The notes under the pieces are model-generated. The model saw only the letters and a list, made by a program, of their open reading frames with translations, made no database searches and was not told the DNA's origin. From positions 1-22,716 of the forward strand of contig JBKGZI010000038.1 of NCBI GenBank assembly GCA_046545675.1: a stretch of 22,716 nucleotides of DNA. The letters are read 5' to 3'. Positions within the stretch are counted from its first letter, which is position 1. The number at the start of each line of letters is the position of its first letter. Shown here piece after piece: positions 1 to 8,035 of the stretch. This DNA is from CAYLTX01 sp046545675. GTDB taxonomy: Bacteria; Myxococcota_A; Bradymonadia; Bradymonadales; Bradymonadaceae. The translations under genes and the position numbers were made by a program.

Positions 1-1
1 C

Positions 2-148
2 CGCCAGGCCGACCACCTCGAGGTCGATATCCGCTACAGCATTGCCGTGCAGCTTGTGTCTGCCGAGGACTATCCCGAATTTCGCCAATTCGTCTCCGAG
101 ATGACCTCGGCGATCAACGAAACGGTGCGGATCGGTAAGGAGGATTAG
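2..148 (+). CDS. 3' end of a DUF3857/transglutaminase-type protein (partial)
   Basis: Only the last 48 codons and the TAG stop (146-148) are present; the 5' part lies outside the window. The tail (DIRYSIAVQLVSAEDYPEFRQF...) can be laid against the C-terminus of the next gene (SLRMPIQRVMPADYAPFQSW...). Both show a beta strand, then Ala-(Glu/Asp)-Asp-Tyr-x-x-Phe, then a short amphipathic end. C-termini of this kind are common in DUF3857/DUF3858 transglutaminase-like proteins, which are usually periplasmic or lipid-anchored. I infer that this is a tandem paralogue of the 328-4176 gene. The frame is open from the first complete codon and codon use is GC-rich like its neighbours. Family assignment rests on this short tail and the neighbouring gene only. 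Confidence 0.65.
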   Translation, partial: RQADHLEVDIRYSIAVQLVSAEDYPEFRQFVSEMTSAINETVRIGKED

Positions 149-160
149 CTGCCGTCCGGG

Positions 161-304
161 GCCCCCTCCGCCTCGCGGACTGCGCTCGGCACCTCCCCAG
201 AATCTGGGGAGGGGTGGCGAATCTGAGCACTTTGGCGTCTTGCCACCCCTCCTCCGCTCGCGGGGAGGTGGCGGCATAGCGAAGCGAAGCCGTCGGAGGG
301 GGGC
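161..304. repeat. Compound intergenic palindrome
   Basis: The whole 149-327 gap is one imperfect inverted repeat. The left arm is about 161-218 and the right arm about 242-304. Nested inside are two perfect stems: CCTCCCCAG (192-200) with CTGGGGAGG (204-212), and GAGGGGTGGC (209-218) with GCCACCCCTC (242-251). The outer ends GCCCCCTCCG and CGGAGGGGGGC also pair. This is the look of dispersed intergenic palindromes (REP/BIME-like) found in many GC-rich bacteria. It could also act as a transcription terminator between the two tandem paralogues, although no T tract follows. A related 9-bp stem recurs at 22507-22539. Confidence 0.7.
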
Positions 305-327
305 AACAACAAGCAGACAATCACATT

Positions 328-3300
328 ATGAAGCCAATGAACTACAAAGCACTCATCAGCCTCCTCGCAACCACGCTGCTCTTTGCCAGTTGCAGCACAG
401 GCCCCGACACGCGCGCCCCGAGCTACGACTTCCCGACCTCGGGCACCACCCAAGGCACGCTCGACAGCTGGTTTTCGGAGAACGCAGACAGCGTCGACTA
501 CCGAGCCTCCCTCGACGCAGCCTCGCCCATCGCGCAGGTCTTCGCGCTGGCGGAAGTCGCCTATTGGGACGGCGACCTCGAGCGCGCCGGCGAGTTGTAT
601 TTGCGCATGCTCCAGGCCGAGCCCACCCACCCGCTCAACCGTTTTTCGGCGGCCCGACTCTACGCGCTTCGCGATGAGATGGTCGACTTCCACGCGCGCA
701 TCGAGCCGGCCATCCGCGATATCCGCATGGGCGAGGTGCAGCCGCTTGCCCGCGTCTACCTGTCGCTCTTGGCCCAGAAAAATGCTTGGCACCGTTGGAA
801 ACTCTCCGATGACGAGACGCCTTTTTCCGGCGACGCGCTCGGTTTTCCGTCGCGCTGGATGACCACGCCCGTGCTGTCTCATTGGCGACTGCTCGACTTC
901 GAGCACGCCTTCGAGGCCGAGCGGCACACATCGCTTCGAGACGAGTACCTGTCGCCTCGCATCGCCGAAGACGTTCCCGAAAATTACGAGCGCTCCAAGC
1001 CATTCGTCGCCGACGGGCTGACGCTGTCGCCGAGCTTGGACAGCTCGGGGATCTACTACCTGGAGACATTCGCCACCGTCGAGCCGTCGAGCTCGGGCGG
1101 GGCGCGTGACTTTTTGCTCTATGGCAGCTTCGCAGGGCAGGCGACGGTGTGGATCGACGGCCAGAAGGTCCTCGAGCGCCGGGAAGGCGACTACGGCACC
1201 GGCAAGCGACTCCGTCGCGTCAGCCTGCCAGCGGGCAAGCACCGGGTGCTCGTCAAGCTCGCCTACCAGAAGAATTACCGCGACTGGTTCGACCTGGCGT
1301 TTTTGGCCGACGAGGCCACGCCGCTGGCCGACAGCGGCATAAGCTTCGACCAGTTGCCCGCCGACAACCCGTCCGACGCCTCGGTCGAACTCCTCGGCGA
1401 TCAGATGCTCCCCTGGGAGCTCGAGCCGGTCCTGGTCGAGCCCGGCGATGTCGAAGCCGCCAGCGATATGGCGCTATTTTTGAGCGCCAATGCCGCCTAT
1501 ATGGACCTCGATCCGCGCTTCTTTGACGCGGCGATCAACGAGCTATTAGACCGCCACGACAGCTTCGCGCCGGCCCATATACTGCGGGCAAAGCAGGTCC
1601 AGACGCTGTGGGAGGTGCCCTCGGATATTCGCGATTCGCGCTCGATCTCCGATCTGCGCCGCGCGCGCTCCCATGCTCCGCACAACATCGACGTCGCCAC
1701 ACGCCTGGTGGGCTGGCTCAGAGAACAGGGCAAGAGCGACCGTGAGGTCCGCCAACTCCTCGAGGATGCCCGAGACGCGGCGCTGACCGACGGCGGCGAG
1801 CTGCGCAATCTCGATCCGCTGGTCGAGTGGGCCGACTGGCTCTCCGATCAGGGATGGTCGGAGTCGGCCGAGAAGGCCTGGCGGCGAGCGCTCGAGATCG
1901 CGCCCACGCATTGCCGATCGGCGCGCGAGCTCCAGCGGCTCTACCACGACCGCAGCCACTACCCCGAGCCCGCCGAGATCACCCCGGCCCACGACCAGTG
2001 CCCACGCCTGGCCGAGCGGCTCGCCGAGGCGCGCCCGGAGCGCGACCAGCAGCGGCGCGACGCTCTCAGAAAACGCGCCGCGCGCTATCCCTATAACTCC
2101 TCGGCCCAACTCGATTACGTCGACGAGCTCATCGCCCAGGGCCGTGATGGCGAGGCCAAAGACGTGCTTCTGGCCGCCCGTGAGCGCATGCCGTGGTCGC
2201 TGAGCATCTGGAATAAGCTCGCCAACCAGGCGCTGGCCGAAGACGGCTCCGATGCGGCCGCCGCCGTGCTCGACGAGGCCATCGCGCAGAACGGAAATTC
2301 GGGCTGGCTGCAGTGGCGCCTCGCGCTGCTCGACAATGACATCCCGCTGCGTGGGCTGATCCGCGACGGCGTCGAGCTCGCCCGACGCGACATCGAGCGC
2401 GGCACCGAGCAGAAGGACGGTTTTGCCGGCGACGAGGCCTATTATGCGCTGGATTTCGCCGCCCGAAAATACTTCCCCGACGGCTCGTCGATCACGCTGA
2501 CGCACGTGCTGGCGCGGGTGATGACTAAAAACGCCATCGACCGCTTTGGTGAGTTCTCGGCGCCCAGCGACGCGCGCCTGGTCGTCGCGCGCACCATCAA
2601 GCAAGACGGCTCGACGCGCGCGCCGGAATATACCAGCGGAAAGAGCGCACTGAGCATGCCGGGGCTGGCCCCGGGCGACTTCGTCGAAACCGCCTACCTG
2701 CAGTACTTGCCACCATCTCGCTCCTCGAAGACCCAGCGTGACGGGATGCGATTTTTCTTCCGCATGGCCAATATCTCGAGTCTGCACAGCGAATATGTCG
2801 TGCTGGGCACTGACGGAGAGTTCGCGCGGGTCAACGACGCGCCACGAGCCGAGCAGATCGAGACCCCCGAGGGCCCGGCCGTGCGCTTTCTGCGCACCGA
2901 CAGCCCGCGGCCACGCAACGAACCGTCGATGGTCGGCTCCGAGGAATTTTTGCCCTGGATTCAACTGCACCGTAAGGGCACGAGCGTCGAGCCCTTCGAG
3001 GTGTCCAGGCGCTCGGTCGCCGAGCAGATCCACGACAGCCTCAAGGTCAGCCGCCAGTTGCGCGCGCAGATCGACGCGTGGCGAGCAGATCTCGAACCGG
3101 GCAGCGTCGAGGAGATCAAGGGGCTCTTTTACCGCGTCGCCGAGCGCATCCCCGATCCGTCGATGAACTCATTTGGTCGCGACGCCTCCCACGCCTACCT
3201 CAAGCGCGACGGCAACACGCTGTTGCTGCTCAAGGCCGCCTACGACCAGGCCGGAATCAGCTCCGAGATCTATCGCGTCAAGAGCAAGTTCCAGGCGCCC

Positions 3301-4176
3301 CGGGAGTACGCGATGGGCGAATTCGGCAAGTATCGCTCGGCGCTGCTGAAGGTCGAGATGCCCGGCGGCGACAGCGCGTGGGTCTCTCCGGCGGGGCCGG
3401 ACGCGATGTTCGGCAGCATCGGGCTGTCACTGGTCGGCCAGCCGGCCGTATGCGTCTCCTGTGAGGAGCCGCACACTGAGACCGTGCCCGCTCGCGGCCA
3501 CCGCGACCCGTCTCGCCACATCGACGTGACCGGCCAATTGAGCGCAGACGGCACCCTGAGCGCCACGATGACGATGACCTATCACGGCGTTCGCGCCTAC
3601 GTGCGCCGCAGGGCGCTTCGACAGCGCACCGACGAGAATAAGCGCAGAAAATATATCGACCTGCTGGTCTCCAGCCAGGTCGACGGCGCTTCGTTGGAGA
3701 GCTTCGAGATCGAAGGAGAGGACAGGCCCGACGAGCCGCTGGTGATCTCTGCTCGATTCGAGCGCAGCAACTTCGCCAGACAGAGCGAGCCGGGGGTCAT
3801 GCAGGTGGAGACCGCGCTGTTCAGAGAGCCGGTGGCCAGCAACTACGCCTCGCTGCCGTCGCGCACCACGCCGATGATCGTCGGCCACCAGCGCGACCAC
3901 CACTACGGCTTCAACATCGAGCTTCCCGACGGCTTCGAGCCGACGTTGCGCAGCCAAGAGGGTAGCTGGCAGCTCGACGACAAGTGGGGTTCCTTTACGC
4001 GCTCGGTCGAGCTCGAGGACGGCAAACTGACCCTCGACTCCAGCCTCCGGATGCCCATCCAGCGGGTCATGCCCGCGGATTACGCGCCCTTTCAGAGCTG
4101 GGCGGTGGGCGTGGAGCAGGGCGCGTTGTTATTCTTGACGCTGACCGACCAGAGCGCCGGTCAGCCCACGGAATAG
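328..4176 (+). CDS. Large lipoprotein with TPRs, DUF3857 and a degenerate transglutaminase-like domain
   Basis: This encodes 1282 residues. The N-terminus is a lipoprotein signal with a hydrophobic run to residue 21 and lipobox F-A-S-C22. Helical TPR-like sequence lies around residues 65-110. A beta-sandwich resembling a PA14 or carbohydrate-binding fold is at about 245-330 (VWIDGQKVL, LPAGKHRVLVKL). Further TPR-like helices occupy about 390-660. A DUF3857-like segment is at about 700-860, a transglutaminase-like fold at about 905-1060, and a DUF3858-like C-terminal beta domain follows. In the transglutaminase-like part the usual GDC nucleophile motif is replaced by KRDGNT (959-964), with no nearby cysteine. 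The expected His and Asp positions also look lost, so it is probably not an active enzyme. ATG 328 has no good ribosome site; ATG 337 (MNYKAL) is an equal alternative. The 3' end overlaps the convergent MBL gene by 16 bp. Role unknown; likely outer-membrane or periplasmic. Confidence 0.85.
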   Translation: MKPMNYKALISLLATTLLFASCSTGPDTRAPSYDFPTSGTTQGTLDSWFSENADSVDYRASLDAASPIAQVFALAEVAYWDGDLERAGELYLRMLQAEPTHPLNRFSAARLYALRDEMVDFHARIEPAIRDIRMGEVQPLARVYLSLLAQKNAWHRWKLSDDETPFSGDALGFPSRWMTTPVLSHWRLLDFEHAFEAERHTSLRDEYLSPRIAEDVPENYERSKPFVADGLTLSPSLDSSGIYYLETFATVEPSSSGGARDFLLYGSFAGQATVWIDGQKVLERREGDYGTGKRLRRVSLPAGKHRVLVKLAYQKNYRDWFDLAFLADEATPLADSGISFDQLPADNPSDASVELLGDQMLPWELEPVLVEPGDVEAASDMALFLSANAAYMDLDPRFFDAAINELLDRHDSFAPAHILRAKQVQTLWEVPSDIRDSRSISDLRRARSHAPHNIDVATRLVGWLREQGKSDREVRQLLEDARDAALTDGGELRNLDPLVEWADWLSDQGWSESAEKAWRRALEIAPTHCRSARELQRLYHDRSHYPEPAEITPAHDQCPRLAERLAEARPERDQQRRDALRKRAARYPYNSSAQLDYVDELIAQGRDGEAKDVLLAARERMPWSLSIWNKLANQALAEDGSDAAAAVLDEAIAQNGNSGWLQWRLALLDNDIPLRGLIRDGVELARRDIERGTEQKDGFAGDEAYYALDFAARKYFPDGSSITLTHVLARVMTKNAIDRFGEFSAPSDARLVVARTIKQDGSTRAPEYTSGKSALSMPGLAPGDFVETAYLQYLPPSRSSKTQRDGMRFFFRMANISSLHSEYVVLGTDGEFARVNDAPRAEQIETPEGPAVRFLRTDSPRPRNEPSMVGSEEFLPWIQLHRKGTSVEPFEVSRRSVAEQIHDSLKVSRQLRAQIDAWRADLEPGSVEEIKGLFYRVAERIPDPSMNSFGRDASHAYLKRDGNTLLLLKAAYDQAGISSEIYRVKSKFQAPREYAMGEFGKYRSALLKVEMPGGDSAWVSPAGPDAMFGSIGLSLVGQPAVCVSCEEPHTETVPARGHRDPSRHIDVTGQLSADGTLSATMTMTYHGVRAYVRRRALRQRTDENKRRKYIDLLVSSQVDGASLESFEIEGEDRPDEPLVISARFERSNFARQSEPGVMQVETALFREPVASNYASLPSRTTPMIVGHQRDHHYGFNIELPDGFEPTLRSQEGSWQLDDKWGSFTRSVELEDGKLTLDSSLRMPIQRVMPADYAPFQSWAVGVEQGALLFLTLTDQSAGQPTE

Positions 4177-4907
4177 GTCTTTCCTTCCTGACCGAACTCC
4201 AGCGCTTCGATGGGCTGGAATCCCTCGGGCAGGTGGACCACGAGCATCTTTTCGCGAAGATCTTCGGCCAGGCCCATGAGCTTCTCCAGGGGCGTGTGGC
4301 CGGGACCAAAGCTGGTCTCGTGCAAGATCATATCCGCACCTGAGAGCCAGTCGATGAGGCCCTCATCGAAGACGGTATCACAGGAATAGCCCAGCGTGTG
4401 CTCGCCGTCGCTGATGCGAAGGGCCATCGTCGGAAGGTGGTGGGTGGTGCAGCGAGAGGTGATCTCGAAGGGGCCGATTCGCGTTGGCTCTCCCCACTCG
4501 ATCACGTCGAGCTCATAATAATCTTCGGGGCCGAGCGTGTCGTAGGATTTGCCGTTGTAGGAGCGGCCCAGGGAGACCTCCAGGCGCTTGTCCCACAGCG
4601 ACTCGACCACATCGGGAGAGGTGTAGATATGCCAGCGGCCGCCGGCCACGTACCGTCGGTAGGCCAGGGACATCTCCAGACCGTTGACGTGATCGCCGTG
4701 CAAGTGCGTGATGATGATCGCGTCGATCTTATCGACATCGACCTCTTCGCCGCCGTGCTCGAATCGGTGATCCTGCAGCGCGTTTCGGTAGCTGTCGGGG
4801 CAGTCGATCGCCAGCAGGAAATCGTCTTTTTGCAACAGGAAATTCGTGCCGTAACTCTCGCGCGAAAAGGCGTTGCCGACACCATTCATCAATAACTGAA
4901 AACTCAC
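4161..4907 (-). CDS. MBL-fold metallo-hydrolase, RNase Z-like
   Basis: This encodes 248 residues with the metallo-beta-lactamase metal site. THLHGDHVNG supplies His68, His70, Asp72 and His73. Other likely ligands are His156 or His157, Asp177 (YSCDT), His196 (LHETS) and His225 (VVHLPE). The motif context is close to the RNase Z branch (compare LTHFHGDHVNGLPG in the rnz gene of this window). However, the protein is shorter, lacks the rnz exosite and GPLFGKL segments, and has VVHLPE where RNase Z has THIS. The substrate is therefore unknown: a nucleic acid, phosphodiester or other ester are all possible. The start is GTG at 4907, supported by GGAGGAG six bases upstream. The stop overlaps the convergent lipoprotein gene by 16 bp. 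No signal peptide is visible, so it is probably cytoplasmic. Confidence 0.88.
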   Translation of the reverse strand: MSFQLLMNGVGNAFSRESYGTNFLLQKDDFLLAIDCPDSYRNALQDHRFEHGGEEVDVDKIDAIIITHLHGDHVNGLEMSLAYRRYVAGGRWHIYTSPDVVESLWDKRLEVSLGRSYNGKSYDTLGPEDYYELDVIEWGEPTRIGPFEITSRCTTHHLPTMALRISDGEHTLGYSCDTVFDEGLIDWLSGADMILHETSFGPGHTPLEKLMGLAEDLREKMLVVHLPEGFQPIEALEFGQEGKTYSVG

Positions 4908-4980
4908 GAAGCTCCTCCGCCGCTAGATTGGCAAAGCTGTATGGCACATTGTGCACGAATCGGTTCACCGGTCCAGCGAT

Positions 4981-5008
4981 AAAGGAGCCAGCCGTCGCTA
5001 CCGGCTCC
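4981..5008 (-). terminator. Hairpin over the stop codon of the 4998-5864 gene
   Basis: On the minus strand GGAGCC (5008-5003) pairs with GGCTCC (4989-4984) and is followed at once by TTTA. A second pairing AGCCG/CGGCT can form inside it. The stem spans the TAG stop at 5000-4998. The short T tract makes it a plausible intrinsic terminator for the lipoprotein gene; it is not a textbook one. Confidence 0.45.
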
Positions 5009-5864
5009 ACTCCTCTCCCGGATCGACGGTTGCTTTGATTGACTTGCGGAAGTTCTCCCTAAACCGCGGGCCAGACTCTTCACACTCCCCACCGACCCGG
5101 GCGTCGATGGTCACGCGGCCGTCCTCGTCGTGCATCTGGCCTCTCATCATGCAACTGGTCACCGGGATGTACTCGAGCCAACGGGCCGCGTCGAATTGCA
5201 CGACCAGTATTTGATTACCCTCGAGCACGATATCGGGCCGGTCGAGATCGGCTTCGATATCCAGCGCGTATTGCATGAGCAACTGCCGTTTTTGGTTTTC
5301 AAACTCGAAGTCTGCTTCGCCGATAAAGGCATGCTCCATCAGTGTATCGGTCTGGTCACCGAGCTCGATGTCGATCTCGAATCCCTGATAGTCGAGCGCG
5401 GGAACGGCAATCGTGCCCCAATCCGGCTCGGTGGTGCCCGCAATGAGATCGGCGACGAATGGACCACGGATCTCTAGCTGGTCGCCGTCGGCATCGGGCC
5501 CTGCCTCGCCACAGCCCACCGGCTCCTGGAGTTGGCCGTCCACGTCGCCGCATGCGACATCGTCGGGCAAGGTCATATGAATGGATTTGATCACCAGCTT
5601 CGCTGAAGTCAGCGAGAAGAGCGCGCCGTCGGCATCCGTGAAGTTGACTCGATTTCCGGCGTTGTTCAGCGAGCTCGCCGCGGCCAGCCTCATCTGCGCA
5701 CTGTCGAAGTCATCATCGGCATCGCCGCTCTCGCCGCAACCGAACCCCAGCAGCGCGACGAGGCCGGCGACCAGCCAAGCAGCCGAGCTGAAGCCTGCCC
5801 CCCGGTCGTCCGCCCCGCTGACACGTTCAGTGCTATAGCTTCGCAATCGATCCATACTCAACAT
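4998..5864 (-). CDS. Putative lipoprotein of unknown function
   Basis: This encodes about 288 residues from ATG 5864. A GTG at 5876 and an ATG at 5855 are alternatives, and none has a strong ribosome site. A hydrophobic segment (AAWLVAGLVALLGFG) ends in a lipobox-like Gly-Phe-Gly-Cys followed by an acidic stretch (GESGDADDDFD). That pattern is typical of lipoproteins, although the pre-hydrophobic region is unusually long at over 20 residues. The mature part is predicted mostly beta, with segments such as FTDADGALFSLTSAKLVIKS and FEIDIELGDQ. This resembles secreted beta-sandwich proteins of the DUF4382 type, but I cannot assign a family. Four later cysteines (VACGD, VGCGE, TSCMM, GGECE) could form disulfides. 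It lies downstream of the DUF4397 gene in the same direction, separated by about 295 bp, so it probably has its own promoter. Confidence 0.75.
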   Translation of the reverse strand: MLSMDRLRSYSTERVSGADDRGAGFSSAAWLVAGLVALLGFGCGESGDADDDFDSAQMRLAAASSLNNAGNRVNFTDADGALFSLTSAKLVIKSIHMTLPDDVACGDVDGQLQEPVGCGEAGPDADGDQLEIRGPFVADLIAGTTEPDWGTIAVPALDYQGFEIDIELGDQTDTLMEHAFIGEADFEFENQKRQLLMQYALDIEADLDRPDIVLEGNQILVVQFDAARWLEYIPVTSCMMRGQMHDEDGRVTIDARVGGECEESGPRFRENFRKSIKATVDPGEEWSR

Positions 5865-5981
5865 ACGCGCCCCCACATTGATGATGAATAATCTGTCTTG
5901 GGGGAATGAATACGCGGGGCTCTCCCACCGTCCCCCGCATTACTATCTACTGCCGGTAGGGAGCCCCAATTGTTGCCATCT

Positions 5982-6013
5982 GTGTCGCGTCACTAAATCC
6001 GTGTCACGTCACT
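5982..6013. repeat. Pair of 13-bp near-identical direct repeats
   Basis: GTGTCGCGTCACT (5982-5994) and GTGTCACGTCACT (6001-6013) differ at one base and are 19 bp apart, about two helical turns. They lie in the gap between two minus-strand lipoprotein genes, upstream of the 4998-5864 gene. They could be a tandem operator site. Two copies of a 13-mer is modest evidence. I see nothing else clear in 5865-6159. Confidence 0.35.
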
Positions 6014-6159
6014 CCTCAGAAACACGTAAGTTGTGCAGTCTACGAGTCGTTCTTGCCTTCTCGTACCGAGTCGGGCAGACGCAACTGTTCTTGGCGAACC
6101 GAGATGACGCATCGAGTGCCTGGAACTGCGACTAAGTCACGAGATTTCCATGACTGTAG

Positions 6160-7758
6160 CTATTGTGCCGGCTTGAGCACGGTCACCTCGCCTTCTTGAG
6201 TGATCGCGAGGAGGGCGAATCCGGGATCTTCGATTCCATTGGTGGGATTGGCCTCCGGGTCGAGAAAGCCCGACGCGACCAGATTGATGCCCCGCCCGGC
6301 GTCGCCGTTTACGTCGAGGCCGATGGTAGCCACGGGGCTGCTGTCGCCGGTTGGCCGGACCTGGAGCTGCAGATTCTGTGGGTCGAGCGACAACAGGTCG
6401 CTGAACTCCCCGTAGCTGAGGTCCTCGACGAGCAATTGCTCGCCATTTTCGAGATGGACCACGTCGATGGCCGGTGCGTCGGTCACCCCGTGGAAGGCGC
6501 GCAACTGGACCTCCTCGCCCACCGTCGACCGCTCGCGGGTATTGCCGGCGATGAAGTCCAGGCTGATGTCGGCGCCGTCGGGGTTGTCGGCGAATTCGTC
6601 CGGGTCGGCCACGCCGCTGGCCACGCCCAGATAGCTGCCGCCCTCGCCGAGCCGGGTCGTCTCGCTGATCGCCGCCTCGGAGACGTCTGCACCGGCGGGA
6701 ACCACGGCCACCTCCAAGTCGACCCCCGACAGGAGCGTCTTAAACGAGCTCGCCTGGCGGAAGGCGAGGTCTTCGGCGATGCGCTCATCGTCGACATAGA
6801 CGTCGACGGGGCCGACGGCGGGATCTGCGCTATTCTGGACGACCTGCAGCCGGGCGGCCTGATCGAGCGCGACGGCCTGGCCGTCGGGCCGGTAGGCCAT
6901 CATCGCCAGCTCCGGCCGCTCGGTGCCCTCGACCTCCAACATACCCGAGACGACCAGCACGAAGCTCGTGCCGCCGCCCAGATCTGAGGTCTGGAAGGAC
7001 TCGTAGCGCCGCTGGTCGACGGCGCGCACCACGTCGAGGGTGTGCTGTCCAGCCGGAAACTCCACGTACTCGGAGAACTCGGCGTAGCCCAGATCGTCGA
7101 CGACTGCTTGGGCGTCATCGAGGACCACGTCGACGGCCGGTATATCCGGGCCGCTGTGGAAGACCACCGCTTCATCGTCGCTACCCACCGGCTCGGTGCG
7201 CGCGTCCTCGAGCAGCTCGAGACCCAGCGCGATCTCACGGCCGTCGCCCACCTCGGAGACCGCCGAAGGGTCGACCACTCCGTGGACCACCGCGGCAAAC
7301 TCCTCATCCTCGGCCAGGTTGACCGTCCCGAGCTCGGCGATGCTGTCGTCCGCGCTCGTGCTATCTGCGGGGGCTACCGACACGCTCAGGACCGCGTCGG
7401 CCGGCACAGCTCGGAAGGCGGTCGCCGAGCGAAACTCGAAATCGTCGATGAATAAGTCGCCGTTGACGTAGACGTCGACGACGCGTGCGTCCGGATCAGG
7501 CGCTTCGTGAATCACCTGCAGCAAAGCGGTGGGCCCGTCGACGTCGCCATCCTCGTCAGCATCATCGGGCTCTGCGTCTGCATCGTCGGCGTCGACACCA
7601 TCCACGTCACCGACGTCACCGGCATCCTCAGTCGGCACGATGGGATCGTCGTCTCCGCAGGCGGTCGCGCTCATCACCAATGACGCGATACATGCCAGTG
7701 ACAGCCACTTTAATTTTCCCCGAACGGACTTCCCCACACACAAACTCGAGTTCTTCAT
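6160..7758 (-). CDS. Lipoprotein with four DUF4397 repeats
   Basis: This encodes 532 residues. The signal peptide ends in a lipobox A-T-A-C34, followed by GDDDP and a very acidic Asp-rich linker (residues 35-75) that should hold the rest away from the membrane. Four DUF4397-like beta units follow, starting near residues 78, 195, 305 and 420. They carry the family theme of a strand, a short Pro/Asp turn and DVYV or DVV (VIHEAPDPDARVVDVYV, VFHSGPDIPAVDVV, VVQNSADPAVGPVDVYV, AFHGVTDAPAIDVV). Units 1 and 3 resemble each other, as do units 2 and 4, so the protein is a duplicated pair. ATG 7758 is preceded by GGGGGGAAG, a good ribosome site. DUF4397 proteins are typically cell-surface proteins of unknown or adhesive role. 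No operon partner is evident; rnz is divergent upstream. Confidence 0.9.
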   Translation of the reverse strand: MKNSSLCVGKSVRGKLKWLSLACIASLVMSATACGDDDPIVPTEDAGDVGDVDGVDADDADAEPDDADEDGDVDGPTALLQVIHEAPDPDARVVDVYVNGDLFIDDFEFRSATAFRAVPADAVLSVSVAPADSTSADDSIAELGTVNLAEDEEFAAVVHGVVDPSAVSEVGDGREIALGLELLEDARTEPVGSDDEAVVFHSGPDIPAVDVVLDDAQAVVDDLGYAEFSEYVEFPAGQHTLDVVRAVDQRRYESFQTSDLGGGTSFVLVVSGMLEVEGTERPELAMMAYRPDGQAVALDQAARLQVVQNSADPAVGPVDVYVDDERIAEDLAFRQASSFKTLLSGVDLEVAVVPAGADVSEAAISETTRLGEGGSYLGVASGVADPDEFADNPDGADISLDFIAGNTRERSTVGEEVQLRAFHGVTDAPAIDVVHLENGEQLLVEDLSYGEFSDLLSLDPQNLQLQVRPTGDSSPVATIGLDVNGDAGRGINLVASGFLDPEANPTNGIEDPGFALLAITQEGEVTVLKPAQ

Positions 7759-7871
7759 AGCTTCCCCCCTGAGAGAACTACCGAACGATTGGCGACGACC
7801 GCCGGCGCCCAGACCCCCGTCTGCCCGCTGCTGATCACCGCTTCTTCGTGTGCCAACCTCGGTACACCCCT

Positions 7872-7895
7872 AAACCTTAACGTTTTTAAGGGTTT
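7872..7895. other. Stem-loop in the DUF4397-rnz divergent region
   Basis: AAACCTTAA (7872-7880) pairs with TTAAGGGTTT (7886-7895) with one bulge. Flanking CCTCG and CGAGG may extend it, and a run of seven T (7904-7910) lies eight bases downstream on the plus strand. It is the only AT-rich patch of the 277-bp divergent intergenic region. It may be an operator, or a leader terminator ahead of rnz if transcription starts upstream of it. Confidence 0.35.
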
Positions 7896-7946
7896 GGCGA
7901 GGATTTTTTTAAAACTCCCATCCGCCATACCAAACCGAGCCGGACC

Positions 7947-7975
7947 TTGTCGCTGCCCCACCGCCTTGCTATGTT
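7947..7975 (+). promoter_or_regulatory. Possible sigma-70-type promoter of rnz
   Basis: TTGTCG (7947-7952) and TATGTT (7970-7975) are separated by exactly 17 bases, each matching four of six consensus positions. They lie about 60 bases upstream of the rnz ATG. This is a moderate match found by eye. Confidence 0.35.
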
Positions 7976-8035
7976 CCCGCGCCCGAAGCTCTCTGCGGGC
8001 TCTCCGGGCTGCACTTATTGTTCAGGAAAGTTATT

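Noticed and set aside
145..1242. Minus-strand open frame of 365 codons
   Set aside because: Lies opposite a real gene and across a palindrome; no recognisable motif.
1546..3033. Long minus-strand open frame (495 codons) opposite the 1282-residue gene
   Set aside because: The sense-strand gene has clear domains; the antisense frame is a by-product of GC-rich codons and shows only repetitive Arg/Val/Gly-rich sequence.
6163..6987. Plus-strand open frame of 274 codons
   Set aside because: Antisense to the DUF4397 gene, whose repeats are unmistakable.
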